Part shown: positions 25,634 through 34,277 of the stretch, piece by piece
Layout of the letters: every line of letters starts with the position of its first letter
Position numbering within the stretch: position 1 is the stretch's first letter
NCBI GenBank assembly: GCA_951828535.1
Contig: OX639990.1
Span: 2,157,300 to 2,221,299, forward strand
Source of the DNA: an uncultured Candidatus Entotheonella sp.
GTDB lineage: Bacteria; Tectomicrobia; Entotheonellia; Entotheonellales; Entotheonellaceae
Direction: 5' to 3'
Length of the DNA: 64,000 bases
Program-made: the position numbers and the translations under genes
Notes under the pieces: model-generated
Told to the model about the DNA's origin: nothing
The model's database searches: none
The model's input: the letters and a program-made list of their open reading frames with translations, nothing else

Positions 25634-28553
25634 GAGTCGGCTCTCTCCCCAGACGACGGTAGCGGCGCTCGAACGCCTCGAGTCCGCCTTCCATCACCCG
25701 GCAAACCTCCGCTCGCATGGCTTCCTCCTGCAATGATCCCGACTGACGGATCATGCACTGCCCCTGCGCGAAATCGAGCGCGTGCAGCATCTCCGCATCC
25801 CCGTTTACCACGATATTCGGGTTGTGGGTCACGACGATAATTTGCCGCCTGAGCTTGTTCTCCCGAATCTGGCGTACAACTAGGTCATAGATCAGGTGGT
25901 TGTCCAGATCGTCCTCTGGCTGATCCAGCACCAGAGGTTCTTCCCCATGCGCCAGCAGGAAGGCCAGCATGGCTGCCGACCGTTGCCCTGCGGATGCCTG
26001 GGCAATTGGCTGAAAATCTTTGCCGTCGCCCGCGCGGCTGTACGTCACGCTCAACCCGTCATCGGGAAACCACGTCAGCAGTCTGTCGAGAAAGTCGGGG
26101 CCCTGTTCGAATTTGCGTTCGAGATAGTTGTTGAAATGCCCGCCAAAATCGCCCTGACCGGAGCAGGCCGCTGTCAGACGACATTTGAAGCCGTCGAGAC
26201 GCTGTTCCATCTGCTCACTCCGCGGCAACTCTTCTTTCGGCAAATTTGCAAGGAGTTCCGGCACCACGGCTCGGGTCGGTCGCTCATCCTCAATTGTCAG
26301 GATGTCGTCCTGGAAGCGATCGTCGAGAACATCCAACGTCTCCCGCAAGGATCGCTCAATGGCGCGCGGGTCATTGCCGTATCGATGAATTTCAATGCGC
26401 ACGAATTGATTCTGCGCCAGCGCCTTGGAAAGAAACGCATGACGAGCGACACTGATGGCGCGGCGGGCTTGCTGGACTTCCCGGAGGCGTTCCTGCGACT
26501 GCTCGACCCGCCTGTCCCGCTCGTCCCTCTCCGACTCCAGATTCTTCATTTCTCCTTCAAGTCGTTGCCGTTCCTGGACCAACTGGCCATATTGGTCCAG
26601 GTCGGAGACACCTTCCGATTCCAGCGCTTCGACCAGATTCTCATAGTTGCCGGTGGCTTGCTCCACAGAGGCTTGCCAAGAACTCTTCATCAATGCCTCA
26701 CGCTGCATTTCAACCGCCTCGCGCAGACGCTGCGCCACGTCGCACATACCCTGGGCCGCCGAATTTACGGCAGCACCTAAAGCCGTCATGAACTCGGCGA
26801 GTTGTTGGTCTTCTCGCGAAGTCTCGTCGATCAACCCATCCGGCAGGTCTTCAGTCTGAAGTTCTGCGGCCATTGCCTCAATGCGTTGCGCGGCCTTCTC
26901 CGCCGTATCCAACTGCCGATCTGCTTCCCTGCGCTGTCGGTCACGCCGCCGGTAGGCTGTCAGAATAGCGGCATGGCCCGCCTCCTCGAAGTGCCGCAGC
27001 TTGCGCTCGACATCTCGCAACGCCACTTTAAGCTGATCCTGCCGGCCCAACTTTTCGTCTAACTCCCGGATCCCCGCGCGCAACGCAAAAAACGCATTGC
27101 ACGCTTCATTCAGTTGCTCCCGGTAGGCATACACCCCAGCCGCCTCGTCGATTACCTGCAGAAGCGCCTGTTGGCTATCCCCCGCCAACTCGGCAATCTG
27201 CCCTTGGCTGAACACCCGGAGCGGAAAACGATCCGACGTGACGGTTTGCGCGGACGACGATACCCAATCCCCATCGCCGGATTCATCCTCTACGACTGTG
27301 CCGGCGCCGTCCTGTTGCCAATGCACGCGATGTCGGACGCCGTCTCGCATCACGGTCCACTGGATCTTCGTCTTGTCCGTCAAACCGCCTTCATGCATAC
27401 GGTTCAAGGGAACCCGATTGAATCGCTCGAAGGTCAGGCGAGGCCCACTACGCGCCTCCAAATGCGTCAATTCATCCTCGCGCCTTGCCGCAAGCCTCAA
27501 CGCATGGACGACCGTAGATTTACCCGTACCGCGTCCTCCGACCAGGGCATTGAGCCACGGGCTGAAGTCGAGCTTGGCCGGCCTTCCGCGTCCCATGTAC
27601 CGCGCATTGGCTATCTCAATGGACTCGATGCAATGTTTCGGCGTTGCGAAGGGATCGAACGGATCCTGCGCGTCGCTGCGGCGGATCGAAAAACCGTTGC
27701 CATCCAGTAACGCAAGGCGCAGCCCCTCGAGCGATGGCTTTGCCATTTTGACCCACGTGTAATGGGAGCCTGGGAAACGATCCCCAGCACCCCCAGTAGG
27801 GTGATGCGAATCCGATCCGAGGACGTCGCTCCAGGCCAGTTTGCGTTGCCGATAAAGATCGGGGGGTTCGGAACACGGGTCGACGACCTCCATCGCGAAC
27901 AAACCGCCAAAGTCAAGTAGTGGGGCCAGCGTGTTTCCGTTTAGTCCCCAGGCGCCTGATGATGGCTCGTCCACATGCGCAAGGATCGGAATGCCTCCGT
28001 CATTGCAGATGGCTTCGACGACGCTGAGGGGCGCCAATTCGGCTGCAACGTCACTCGCGCCCCGTTCGCCGCGATATCGGACGGCACCTACTAGCGTTGC
28101 GATGTCGACAGATGCCGAGTCGGTCTCAAGTATCCCAAGGACATGAATTCCACCACTGGCCGTGACTTCCACACCCGGAAACAAGTGCAACGGTCGGAAA
28201 TCAGGGTGCTGACCCTGTTCAAGCTCATGGAGCGCTTGCTTTAGCCTGTCGACCCACTCTCCCGAGTTGTGGTCCGTTACCGCCACACAATCCACCTCAG
28301 CACGCATGAAGTGGAGCAGCCAATCCACCGGCGTGATCTGCCTCAAGGAAGCCTGGTCTGGTCCCTTGCCATAGTCTACGGACGCTGGCGTATGCGTGTG
28401 GAAGTCGAACTTCCACCACCGTGCTCCCGGATACTGCCAACGTTGGTCTTGAACAGAGGGCATGCCGGCATCTCGACCCATTCGTTCTGGATTTACTTCA
28501 TTGCCGGAGGGCGGCAAGACTTTTGATTTTCCGGCGGATCGATGAGTGACCAT
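25626..28553 (-). CDS. TrlF-type PHP-domain / SMC-like ABC ATPase
   Basis: About 975 residues. The N-terminal PHP domain has the metal motifs FDFHTHTPAS (about 50), VTDHNSG (about 94), an AHVDEP His (about 193) and GSDSHHP (about 248). An SMC/RecN-like ATPase follows: Walker A GGRGTGKST at about 339, a coiled coil at about 460-740, signature SAGQRSAAML at about 858 and Walker B PLVLDQPEDDLDN. PHP-SMC fusions of this design are known as TrlF and as the Ppl antiphage class. The start is uncertain: TTG 28589 and later ATGs are possible. It is the first gene of a two-gene unit. Confidence 0.88.
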   Translation of the reverse strand: MVTHRSAGKSKVLPPSGNEVNPERMGRDAGMPSVQDQRWQYPGARWWKFDFHTHTPASVDYGKGPDQASLRQITPVDWLLHFMRAEVDCVAVTDHNSGEWVDRLKQALHELEQGQHPDFRPLHLFPGVEVTASGGIHVLGILETDSASVDIATLVGAVRYRGERGASDVAAELAPLSVVEAICNDGGIPILAHVDEPSSGAWGLNGNTLAPLLDFGGLFAMEVVDPCSEPPDLYRQRKLAWSDVLGSDSHHPTGGAGDRFPGSHYTWVKMAKPSLEGLRLALLDGNGFSIRRSDAQDPFDPFATPKHCIESIEIANARYMGRGRPAKLDFSPWLNALVGGRGTGKSTVVHALRLAARREDELTHLEARSGPRLTFERFNRVPLNRMHEGGLTDKTKIQWTVMRDGVRHRVHWQQDGAGTVVEDESGDGDWVSSSAQTVTSDRFPLRVFSQGQIAELAGDSQQALLQVIDEAAGVYAYREQLNEACNAFFALRAGIRELDEKLGRQDQLKVALRDVERKLRHFEEAGHAAILTAYRRRDRQRREADRQLDTAEKAAQRIEAMAAELQTEDLPDGLIDETSREDQQLAEFMTALGAAVNSAAQGMCDVAQRLREAVEMQREALMKSSWQASVEQATGNYENLVEALESEGVSDLDQYGQLVQERQRLEGEMKNLESERDERDRRVEQSQERLREVQQARRAISVARHAFLSKALAQNQFVRIEIHRYGNDPRAIERSLRETLDVLDDRFQDDILTIEDERPTRAVVPELLANLPKEELPRSEQMEQRLDGFKCRLTAACSGQGDFGGHFNNYLERKFEQGPDFLDRLLTWFPDDGLSVTYSRAGDGKDFQPIAQASAGQRSAAMLAFLLAHGEEPLVLDQPEDDLDNHLIYDLVVRQIRENKLRRQIIVVTHNPNIVVNGDAEMLHALDFAQGQCMIRQSGSLQEEAMRAEVCRVMEGGLEAFERRYRRLGREPTHV

Positions 28554-28727
28554 TTTTAACTTACTCAGATATGTGCCGTGAAGACGCAATTGGAATCGGT
28601 GTGGAGGATGAATCGATCCGGACGCTTCATCAAGCTCTTGGTGACGTCTGTGGAAACTGCCGAGCGGAATTAGACATTACCGCCATCGAAAGTGTCAAGC
28701 TGCCGTAGGAACGCGGTTCCCCCGCAG

Positions 28728-28755
28728 GTCGGATTAACCGCAGGCGTAACCCGGC
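28728..28755. repeat. Degenerate REP-like palindrome
   Basis: A 28-bp unit starting GTCGGATTAACC and ending GTAACCCGGC, related to the three 26-bp palindromes but with mismatched arms. It lies between the TrlF-type gene and the glycosylase gene. Confidence 0.4.
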
Positions 28756-28790
28756 AATATCAAACAGCCCCAACGTCCGCCCGCCGGGTC

Positions 28791-29726
28791 TCAGCCCTCG
28801 CTGCGCCGTCGGCCCATTTCGGCGTAGCAATAGACGAGGGCGAGGCCGCGGTACGGGCGCCAGCGTTCGGCAAAGGCGCGCATCTCGGCTTCGGAGGCTT
28901 TTTCCGTTTTGCCCAACAGGCTTTGGGCGAGGTATTTGACCACCGCAAGGTCGCCGGCAGGAAAGACGTCGGGACGGATGAGGCCGCGCACCAGGGCGGT
29001 TTCGGCGGTCCAGCGGCCGATGCCCTTGAGAACGGTCAGGCGCGCAATGAGGTCGTCGTCGGACAACGAGTCCAACTCGGCGGGCGGCGCAGGGAAAGGG
29101 GTGGAAGAAGCAAAGGCATCGCCAAGGCGAATGAGCGCCCCGGCCTTGGCGTTGCTCAGGCGGAAGGGGCGCAGGGCCTCCACGCTCTGCTCGGCGAAGC
29201 GGCGCGGCTCCGGGAAGGCCCAGTACGTATGGCCGCCGACGCGCCACTTGCGCCCGAAGCTTTCGACCAATTCCCGCTTGATGGAATGGGCGAAGGTGAG
29301 GTTGACCTGCTGCGACAGCACCGCGCCGACGAGGGCCTCGAACAGCGTCGGGCTGGCCGCCAGGCGCAGGCCGCGGAAGCGTTTGACCGCTGGTGCCAGC
29401 AGGTCGTTGTCGCGCGCCATGCGGTAGAACGGTCGGAGGTCGAGATCGGTGCACAGGAGGTGCCGAACCTGCGCCTCGAACGCCGCCTGTTGCAGCGGCG
29501 CCTTGGATGGGCTGCGCAATTCCACCGCAAGACGCGGCTTGCTGACGGTGCCGACGTCCGTCACCGTGGCCAGGGCAAGCTGGCGACCGGCGGTGAGCAG
29601 ACGGCGGTATTGCTTGCCGTTGAGCAGATCGACGATCTCGCTGTCAAACCGCCCGAAGCGCGCGGCGGTCAGGTCGAAGGAGTACGGGGCTCGCGGGATG
29701 ATCTCGAAGGTGTCGATTTGGGGCAT
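28791..29726 (-). CDS. AlkA-type DNA-3-methyladenine glycosylase
   Basis: 311 residues from the ATG at 29726, with an AGAGA site upstream. The frame is open further upstream over the sirtuin gene, but that part has no family character. The helix-hairpin-helix GPD core is visible: FEALVGAVLSQQVNLTFAHS, then LTVLKGIGRWTAETALVRGL with the catalytic Asp in PDVFPAGDLAV. It removes alkylated bases in base-excision repair. The sirtuin gene ends 30 bp upstream on the same strand. Confidence 0.9.
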   Translation of the reverse strand: MPQIDTFEIIPRAPYSFDLTAARFGRFDSEIVDLLNGKQYRRLLTAGRQLALATVTDVGTVSKPRLAVELRSPSKAPLQQAAFEAQVRHLLCTDLDLRPFYRMARDNDLLAPAVKRFRGLRLAASPTLFEALVGAVLSQQVNLTFAHSIKRELVESFGRKWRVGGHTYWAFPEPRRFAEQSVEALRPFRLSNAKAGALIRLGDAFASSTPFPAPPAELDSLSDDDLIARLTVLKGIGRWTAETALVRGLIRPDVFPAGDLAVVKYLAQSLLGKTEKASEAEMRAFAERWRPYRGLALVYCYAEMGRRRSEG

Positions 29727-29755
29727 GATCTTCCGTTCAAGAGAGACAGGGCGAA

Positions 29756-30505
29756 TCAGGGCATAGCACCGGTCACGCTCGCCAAGGTCGGGCCGATTTC
29801 GCGGTGCAGCACCAGGTCGGCGATGGGATCGAGGTCGGTCGGCTCGCGGTTGAGAATCACCAGGCGAGCGCCGCGGTGCTTGGCAAGAGCGGGAAAACCG
29901 GCGGCGGGGTAGACGACCAGTGACGAGCCGACAGCCACAAACAGGTCGCAGGCGTTGGTTTCCGCCTCGGCGCGCGCCATCTCCGCTTCCGGCATGGCCT
30001 GGCCGAACGAGATGGTGGCGGTCTTGATGTAGCCGCCGCAATGGCAATCCGGCGGCTCGCCGTCGCGCTCAAATTGCTCCCGAATGGGGTCAAGCTCATA
30101 GCGCTCCCGGCAGCCGAGACAATGAGCGTACGTCGTGTTGCCGTGCAGTTCGATGACCTGCTCGTCCGGCACCCCGGACGCCTGGTGCAGCCCGTCGATA
30201 TTCTGGGTGATGACGCACGATGCCTTGCCCTGTCGCACCAGCCTGGCGATGGCGGCGTGCCCGTCGTTGGGCCGGGCGATGCTGAGCGTCTTGTCGGTCT
30301 CGAACTTGCGCCGCCAGGACTCCTGCCGCGCCTCGCGCGACGCCATGAACTCCGCAAAGTCGATGGGCCGAAAGCGGGTCCAGATGCCGCCCGGACTGCG
30401 AAAATCGGGAATGCCCGATTCGGTGCTGACGCCAGCGCCGGTGAAAAACACGATACGGCCGGCATCCTCAATGTACTCGCGGAATTGCGTCAGATCGGCA
30501 TCCAT
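29756..30505 (-). CDS. Sir2-family NAD-dependent protein deacylase
   Basis: 249 residues. The NAD site GAGVSTESGIPDFRSPGG lies near residue 21, with QNIDGLHQASG and the catalytic His in ELHGNTTYAHCLGC. Zinc Cys pairs CLGC and CHCG follow, and GSSLVVYPAAG completes the fold. This is a class U/III type bacterial sirtuin, which removes acyl groups from lysines. It is flanked on the same strand by the transporter gene upstream and alkA downstream with short gaps. Confidence 0.94.
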   Translation of the reverse strand: MDADLTQFREYIEDAGRIVFFTGAGVSTESGIPDFRSPGGIWTRFRPIDFAEFMASREARQESWRRKFETDKTLSIARPNDGHAAIARLVRQGKASCVITQNIDGLHQASGVPDEQVIELHGNTTYAHCLGCRERYELDPIREQFERDGEPPDCHCGGYIKTATISFGQAMPEAEMARAEAETNACDLFVAVGSSLVVYPAAGFPALAKHRGARLVILNREPTDLDPIADLVLHREIGPTLASVTGAMP

Positions 30506-30539
30506 CCCGTCCTCCTCAGATGATCCAACGGCTCCGAGC

Positions 30540-31094
30540 TCACGCCTCCACGGGCCGGGTCAAGCCCAGCAACAGCCGGAACGGGATCAACAACAGCGCC
30601 GCAAACACCGCCTTCACCGCCAGGTCGCCCACTGCCCACGTGGTCCACGGCAGGCCGGTTCCGGCAAAGGCCAGGGAGAAGAACAGCGCCGTATCCAGGA
30701 TCGACCCCAGCGACGACGACACCAACGGCGGCTGCCACCACTTGAGATGCCGCAGCCGGTCGAACACCCACACGTCGGTGAGCTGGCTGACCAGAAAGGC
30801 GCTCCCCGACGCCCCGGCAATGCGCGGCGTTGCCAGCCACGCGGACAGCACGACCGCAAACGCAAAGCCGACCCACACCACGCGCCGCGCGCTGCCCGGC
30901 CCCAAACGCCGATTCGTCAGATCGGTGACCAGAAACGCGAACGGGTACGACAGCGCGCCCCACCTCAACCAGTCGTTGATCGGATATTGCACCAGAATGT
31001 TCGAGGCCGTCACCACCACCACCATGGCAGCGATGCCGACCGCCACCCCGCGAGCGCCGCTGCGGTCGTGCTGGCCGTCGTTTCGTTCCTGCAT
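30540..31094 (-). CDS. Queuosine precursor transporter (VUT/YhhQ family)
   Basis: 184 residues and about six membrane segments. Family marks are ASNILVQYPINDWL, LSYPFAFLVTDLTNRRLG, RIAGASGSAFLVSQLTDVWVF and SSLGSILDTALFFSLAF. It imports preQ0/preQ1 for tRNA queuosine. The ATG at 31094 lies about 50 bp from the direct-repeat-bounded island that starts at 31142. No queuosine pathway gene is next to it. Confidence 0.92.
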   Translation of the reverse strand: MQERNDGQHDRSGARGVAVGIAAMVVVVTASNILVQYPINDWLRWGALSYPFAFLVTDLTNRRLGPGSARRVVWVGFAFAVVLSAWLATPRIAGASGSAFLVSQLTDVWVFDRLRHLKWWQPPLVSSSLGSILDTALFFSLAFAGTGLPWTTWAVGDLAVKAVFAALLLIPFRLLLGLTRPVEA

Positions 31095-31141
31095 TTTCAG
31101 TTTGTCCCCACCTGCATTGATGCACCCATTTGGAAGGGCCT

Positions 31142-31217
31142 ACCCTACCCCGCCCCCTCGGCGTTGTCCATTTGGAAACACGGGTATTCTCTGTCGCAAT
31201 CTGCTGAGATGCACAGG
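31142..31217. repeat. Direct repeat, left copy (76 bp)
   Basis: The segment from ACCCTACCCCGCCCCCTCGG to GCTGAGATGCACAGG recurs at 34048-34124 in the same orientation with one inserted C and one C/T change. The two copies bracket a 2.8-kb stretch of mobile and unknown DNA. Confidence 0.9.
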
Positions 31218-31220
31218 ACA

Positions 31221-31276
31221 GTTCGGCTCAGGTCATAACCTGAAGGTCGTAGGTTCAAATCCTACCCCCGCAACCA
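31221..31276 (+). pseudogene. 3' fragment of a tRNA-Met (CAT) gene
   Basis: The sequence GGTCATAACCTGAAGGTCGT followed by a complete T-arm (GTAGG TTCAAAT CCTAC) and CCCCGCAACCA matches the 3' half of a tRNA-Met, including an encoded CCA. No complementary acceptor 5' strand or D-arm is present upstream, where direct-repeat sequence stands instead. Such 3' tRNA halves are typical remains of island attachment sites. A terminator follows directly. Confidence 0.75.
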
Positions 31277-31279
31277 AAA

Positions 31280-31312
31280 AATCCCCGCTATTCCAACAGG
31301 ATAGCGGGGATT
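31280..31312 (+). terminator. Rho-independent terminator after the tRNA fragment
   Basis: Arms AATCCCCGCTAT and ATAGCGGGGATT pair perfectly over 12 bp around the loop TCCAACAGG, followed by TTCTTTT. It is placed where a tRNA transcript would end. Confidence 0.88.
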
Positions 31313-32038
31313 TTCTTTTGGCCCGCAATATCAAATCGTAGCGGCGTAAGCATACCGTAAGCGGATTCGATCCAATCCAGGCGCATCCTTGCGCACCGTT
31401 TGCAAGCGGTAGAGCCGTAAGCGTTTGGCGTGACCGCCCTTGCGTGATCAGGCGTCGGCTGTCAATAGCAGCCGAAAATTGCGCATTTTTGGCAATCGAA
31501 AATTTCTCACATGCAGCTTGCGGTCGGTAACCATCCGGCGTAGGCCGCCTGTTCCGATGGTGTGAGCTTGGACAGTCTGAGTGCTCGGGTAGTGGGCTTC
31601 TCATCGTCCGACCAGAACCGGCGTGTCCGACGCCCCACCGCAACCCCCTAACGATAGTGTCCATTAGCCGACAATGGGCACTACCGACCGCTGGAACCTC
31701 GCCAGAGACTGCGGCTCCAAACCGTCTCGCCACAAGCGCGGTCACGCCAGACGCTTACACGGTTACCGACGTCCCGACCGGTTGATCCCATTTCTTTCCG
31801 AGCATCCATGCCCGACGCCTAACAACAAGTCCTTCAACGCGCCGCTCTGGGCGCAGTCCGAGTTCGCGATGAGCGTCGAACCGGCGTCTACGATGGACGT
31901 CGTGACAGGCAGGTTGTGGGTCTGTGGGTTTAGGCTCAAAAGTACCTGGCCGGCCTTGCTAGCGCTTCACCGGTACTGATGCGGCCAACCTAACTGATGC
32001 GGCCAACCTATATGAAGGTACCCCAAGGCCCGGGGGGG
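31313..32038. other. Island DNA without a supported gene
   Basis: The 726 bp hold no convincing coding frame. The long minus-strand frame here ends inside the tRNA fragment with the well-known spurious GVGFEPTTFRL tail. Position next to a tRNA 3' end is where an integrase gene would be expected, but no integrase motif is visible. An 18-bp tandem repeat lies near the right end. Confidence 0.5.
31975..32010. repeat. Tandem repeat, 2 x 18 bp
   Basis: The unit ACTGATGCGGCCAACCTA occurs twice without interruption or mismatch at 31975-31992 and 31993-32010, about 30 bp after the stop-side end of the unknown minus-strand gene at 32039. Confidence 0.85.
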
Positions 32039-32653
32039 CTAGGGTTGCACGAACAGCTCTGGACATGTGGATTTCAGGTTGGAGTACCCGATCGCAGCTA
32101 TTTCTTCTTGCGAGTACTTCGCCACCAATTCCATGGGATCACGATTAGCAGCAATTGCATCCGATAGCGGATTACCCTCAGCCAGCAAATCCGGGTTCAG
32201 GATTACGTAGAGGGCCAAGAATACATTCATCGGCAAGGTGGTTTCTCCGAATATCAACATGTAATTCATCACCGCGGAAAAGATACGAATTCCGCTTTGT
32301 TCCCAACCTTTGAATTCGTAAGAACCATCATGATCCTTGTCAGCATGCTTGAAAAAATTTTGAGCCTTATTCAGTCGTTGGAAGAACTCTTTGCAATGTT
32401 CTGGCTTGATTCTGATCTCCAATTCCTCTTTCCATGAGAAACGAAAACCGCTCGGCTCAGTAAATTGCTCTCGTTGCCGATCAAGAATTTCTGCTCGATC
32501 ATTCCGGTAGATTCCCTCTAGAATGCCATCAGCCGCGCAGCAAAGTGTGTAAGCGGAAATCAAGTCGCGATTTTCCAGAAATAGCTTGATTGCAGTCTCA
32601 AGTTGGCGGGTTGCAGCTTGCCTTTTTAACACCTTCATCTCTTCGTCAAACAT
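32039..32653 (-). CDS. Unknown island protein, 204 residues
   Basis: The start MFDEEMKVLKRQAATRQLET at 32653 is preferred over the longer frame. The sequence is helical, with LNKAQNFFKHADKDHDGSYE near residue 100, a pattern I associate only loosely with uncharacterised HEPN-like helical proteins. GC content is clearly lower than in the surrounding core genes, so it is probably foreign. It lies between the 18-bp tandem repeat and IS-D. Confidence 0.6.
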   Translation of the reverse strand: MFDEEMKVLKRQAATRQLETAIKLFLENRDLISAYTLCCAADGILEGIYRNDRAEILDRQREQFTEPSGFRFSWKEELEIRIKPEHCKEFFQRLNKAQNFFKHADKDHDGSYEFKGWEQSGIRIFSAVMNYMLIFGETTLPMNVFLALYVILNPDLLAEGNPLSDAIAANRDPMELVAKYSQEEIAAIGYSNLKSTCPELFVQP

Positions 32654-32725
32654 AACCTGACCCTTCGTCGGTGCTGTCGACCAAATGTACATGCCGGCAA
32701 TTCGCACGGTCGGGTCCACGACTAG

Positions 32726-33537
32726 GGCCTGTTCACACTATCGCAGCGCATCGAAGATGAGCGCGAAGAGGATAAAGCCCAGGAAGATCACGTCGAGCTT
32801 CTCGTAGCGACTGAAAATGCGACGAAAACCCTTCAGACGACGAAACAACCGCTCTATCTCGTTGCGGCGTTTGTATAGTTCTCGGTCGTATTCCCACGGC
32901 TCCACCCGTGTACTCAGAGGCGGTACCACCGGGGTGAAACCCAGGTCCAAGGCCAACTGCCGCGTCTCGTCGCCTTCATAGGCGCGGTCCATGACCAAGG
33001 AGCAGGACTCCTGCCATGCACCAAGACCACGCAGCAGGTCACGCCCTTGCGGGGCGTCGTGCGCCTGCCCAGGTGACAACGAAAACGTCAGCGCCGTGCG
33101 AGAATCCGCGGCAACCATATGAATCTTGGTGGTCCAGCCGCCGCGGGATTTGCCAATGGCTTGGTGACCGTTTTTTTTAACGCCCCCGTGCCATCGGGAT
33201 GCACCTTGACTGAGGTGCTGTCCATGGAGAGCACCTCAAGTTTAAGGCGCACGATCTGCTCTCGCTGCAGGTGTTCGAACACGCGGTCGAGCACGCCGTT
33301 TTTCGACCAGCGATTCATGCGGGTGTAGATGGTGTGCCAATTGCCAAAGGACTGGGGCAGGCCGCGCCATTTGCAACCATGCTCAGCGACGTACAGGATA
33401 GCGTTCAGAACATGCCGGTTGGACACCCTGACGTTGCCGCGTTGTATCGGCAGGTAGGGTGCGATGCGTTGGTACTGAGTTTCAGTGATTTCCATTCGTC
33501 AATCATAGCATGATATGCTCATTTGTGTTAACAGGCC
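32726..33537 (-). mobile_element. IS-D (IS5 family, IS427-like), 812 bp
   Basis: Terminal repeats are GGCCTGTTCACAC at the left and, read inward, GGCCTGTTAACACAAATG at the right. The target CTAG is duplicated at 32722-32725 and 33538-33541. The transposase is encoded in two frames joined at a run of eight As. The element is complete and lies within the direct-repeat-bounded island. Confidence 0.9.
32738..33495 (-). CDS. IS-D transposase (two frames, likely programmed frameshift)
   Basis: Frame 1 (33495 to about 33175) encodes the DUF4096-like N-terminus (YLPIQRGNVRVSNRHVLNAI; GCKWRGLPQSFGNWHTIYTR; LSMDSTSVKVH). Frame 2 (to 32738) encodes the DDE part (DRAYEGDETRQLALDLGF; ERLFRRLKGFRRIFSRYEK with the catalytic Glu). 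Between them lies AAAAAAAA, where the natural continuation KSRGGWTTKIH is read only after a frame change. This is the usual IS427-group design, so the split is probably programmed. Confidence 0.88.
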
Positions 33538-33750
33538 CTAGACGGTGGCCACTCCGACAGCACGCCGAAGCTCGCACCCGGCAGAGCCGCGAATGCCTTC
33601 TGCTTGTTACTAGTTCACAGCCCGGATCTTGTGCCGGACCACCTTCGGCGCATCCGAAAACGACACCATCATCCCGCCTTGAAACTTCACCCAATCCGGC
33701 CGCGGCGCTTCCGCCTAATCCGGCGAGCACGCGACCGCCGGCGTGACCCT

Positions 33751-34023
33751 CTAGATTTCCCCGCTGGGTCGTTCGATGGAACTTCCGTCTAACAGCTTCT
33801 CATACAGGTACACCGCACACTCGATAACGATCAGGTGCGAATAGCGGATCCCACACAGAGTGACGCCGTTCAAGATGCGCGGGGCTGGGTTCCTGGCGGC
33901 CGACGAAGCCGCTTCGTCCTCGACGGTTGCCAGCCGACCCACATTGATCGCGTGAGTTGCCTCGAAGTTCACTACCGTCCGAATCAGCTCCTTTAGTGAG
34001 ATGCCCTTGCCGTCGAACAGCAT
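33751..34023 (-). CDS. Unknown 90-residue protein
   Basis: Starts MLFDGKGISLKELIRTVVNF and continues EATHAINVGRLATVEDE, ending near YLYEKLLDGSSIERPSGEI. The pattern looks coding (acidic/hydrophobic alternation, no low-complexity) but I cannot assign a family. It may be the C-terminal part of a longer protein. It lies just inside the right direct repeat. The 209 bp between IS-D and its end hold no supported gene. Confidence 0.45.
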   Translation of the reverse strand: MLFDGKGISLKELIRTVVNFEATHAINVGRLATVEDEAASSAARNPAPRILNGVTLCGIRYSHLIVIECAVYLYEKLLDGSSIERPSGEI

Positions 34024-34047
34024 TGGAAACTAGAACGATTAGGACCC

Positions 34048-34124
34048 ACCCTACCCCGCCCCCTCGGCCGTTGTCCATTTGGAAACACGGGTATTCTCTG
34101 TCGTAATCTGCTGAGATGCACAGG
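34048..34124. repeat. Direct repeat, right copy (77 bp)
   Basis: Second copy of the 76-bp sequence at 31142, same orientation, differing by one added C and one C-to-T change. It marks the right edge of the presumed island. Confidence 0.9.
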
Positions 34125-34277
34125 CGTGCCGAAGCTGCCCTGTCGCCGACAACCAGATGGCAATCCCCCAAAAAAGTGGCGGCCCGACTGCATCGACCGC
34201 TTTGTCGGCTCCGCAAACCGTCCCCACTCTCCGCCAAGTAGCACCTTTCGTCTCAACGGGTCTTTCTTTACGACGCG

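Noticed and set aside
29727-30047. N-terminal extension of the AlkA-type gene over the sirtuin gene
   Set aside because: The extension has no glycosylase features and lies in another frame of the well-conserved sirtuin gene; the ATG at 29726 gives the family start.
31233-31745. Minus-strand frame ending in GVGFEPTTFRL
   Set aside because: This tail is the known spurious translation of the antisense strand of a tRNA 3' half and recurs in many databases; it is not a gene.
32738-33495. IS-D transposase as a pseudogene by frameshift
   Set aside because: The shift occurs at a run of eight As in the position where IS427-group elements use programmed frameshifting; the element has clean ends and target duplication.
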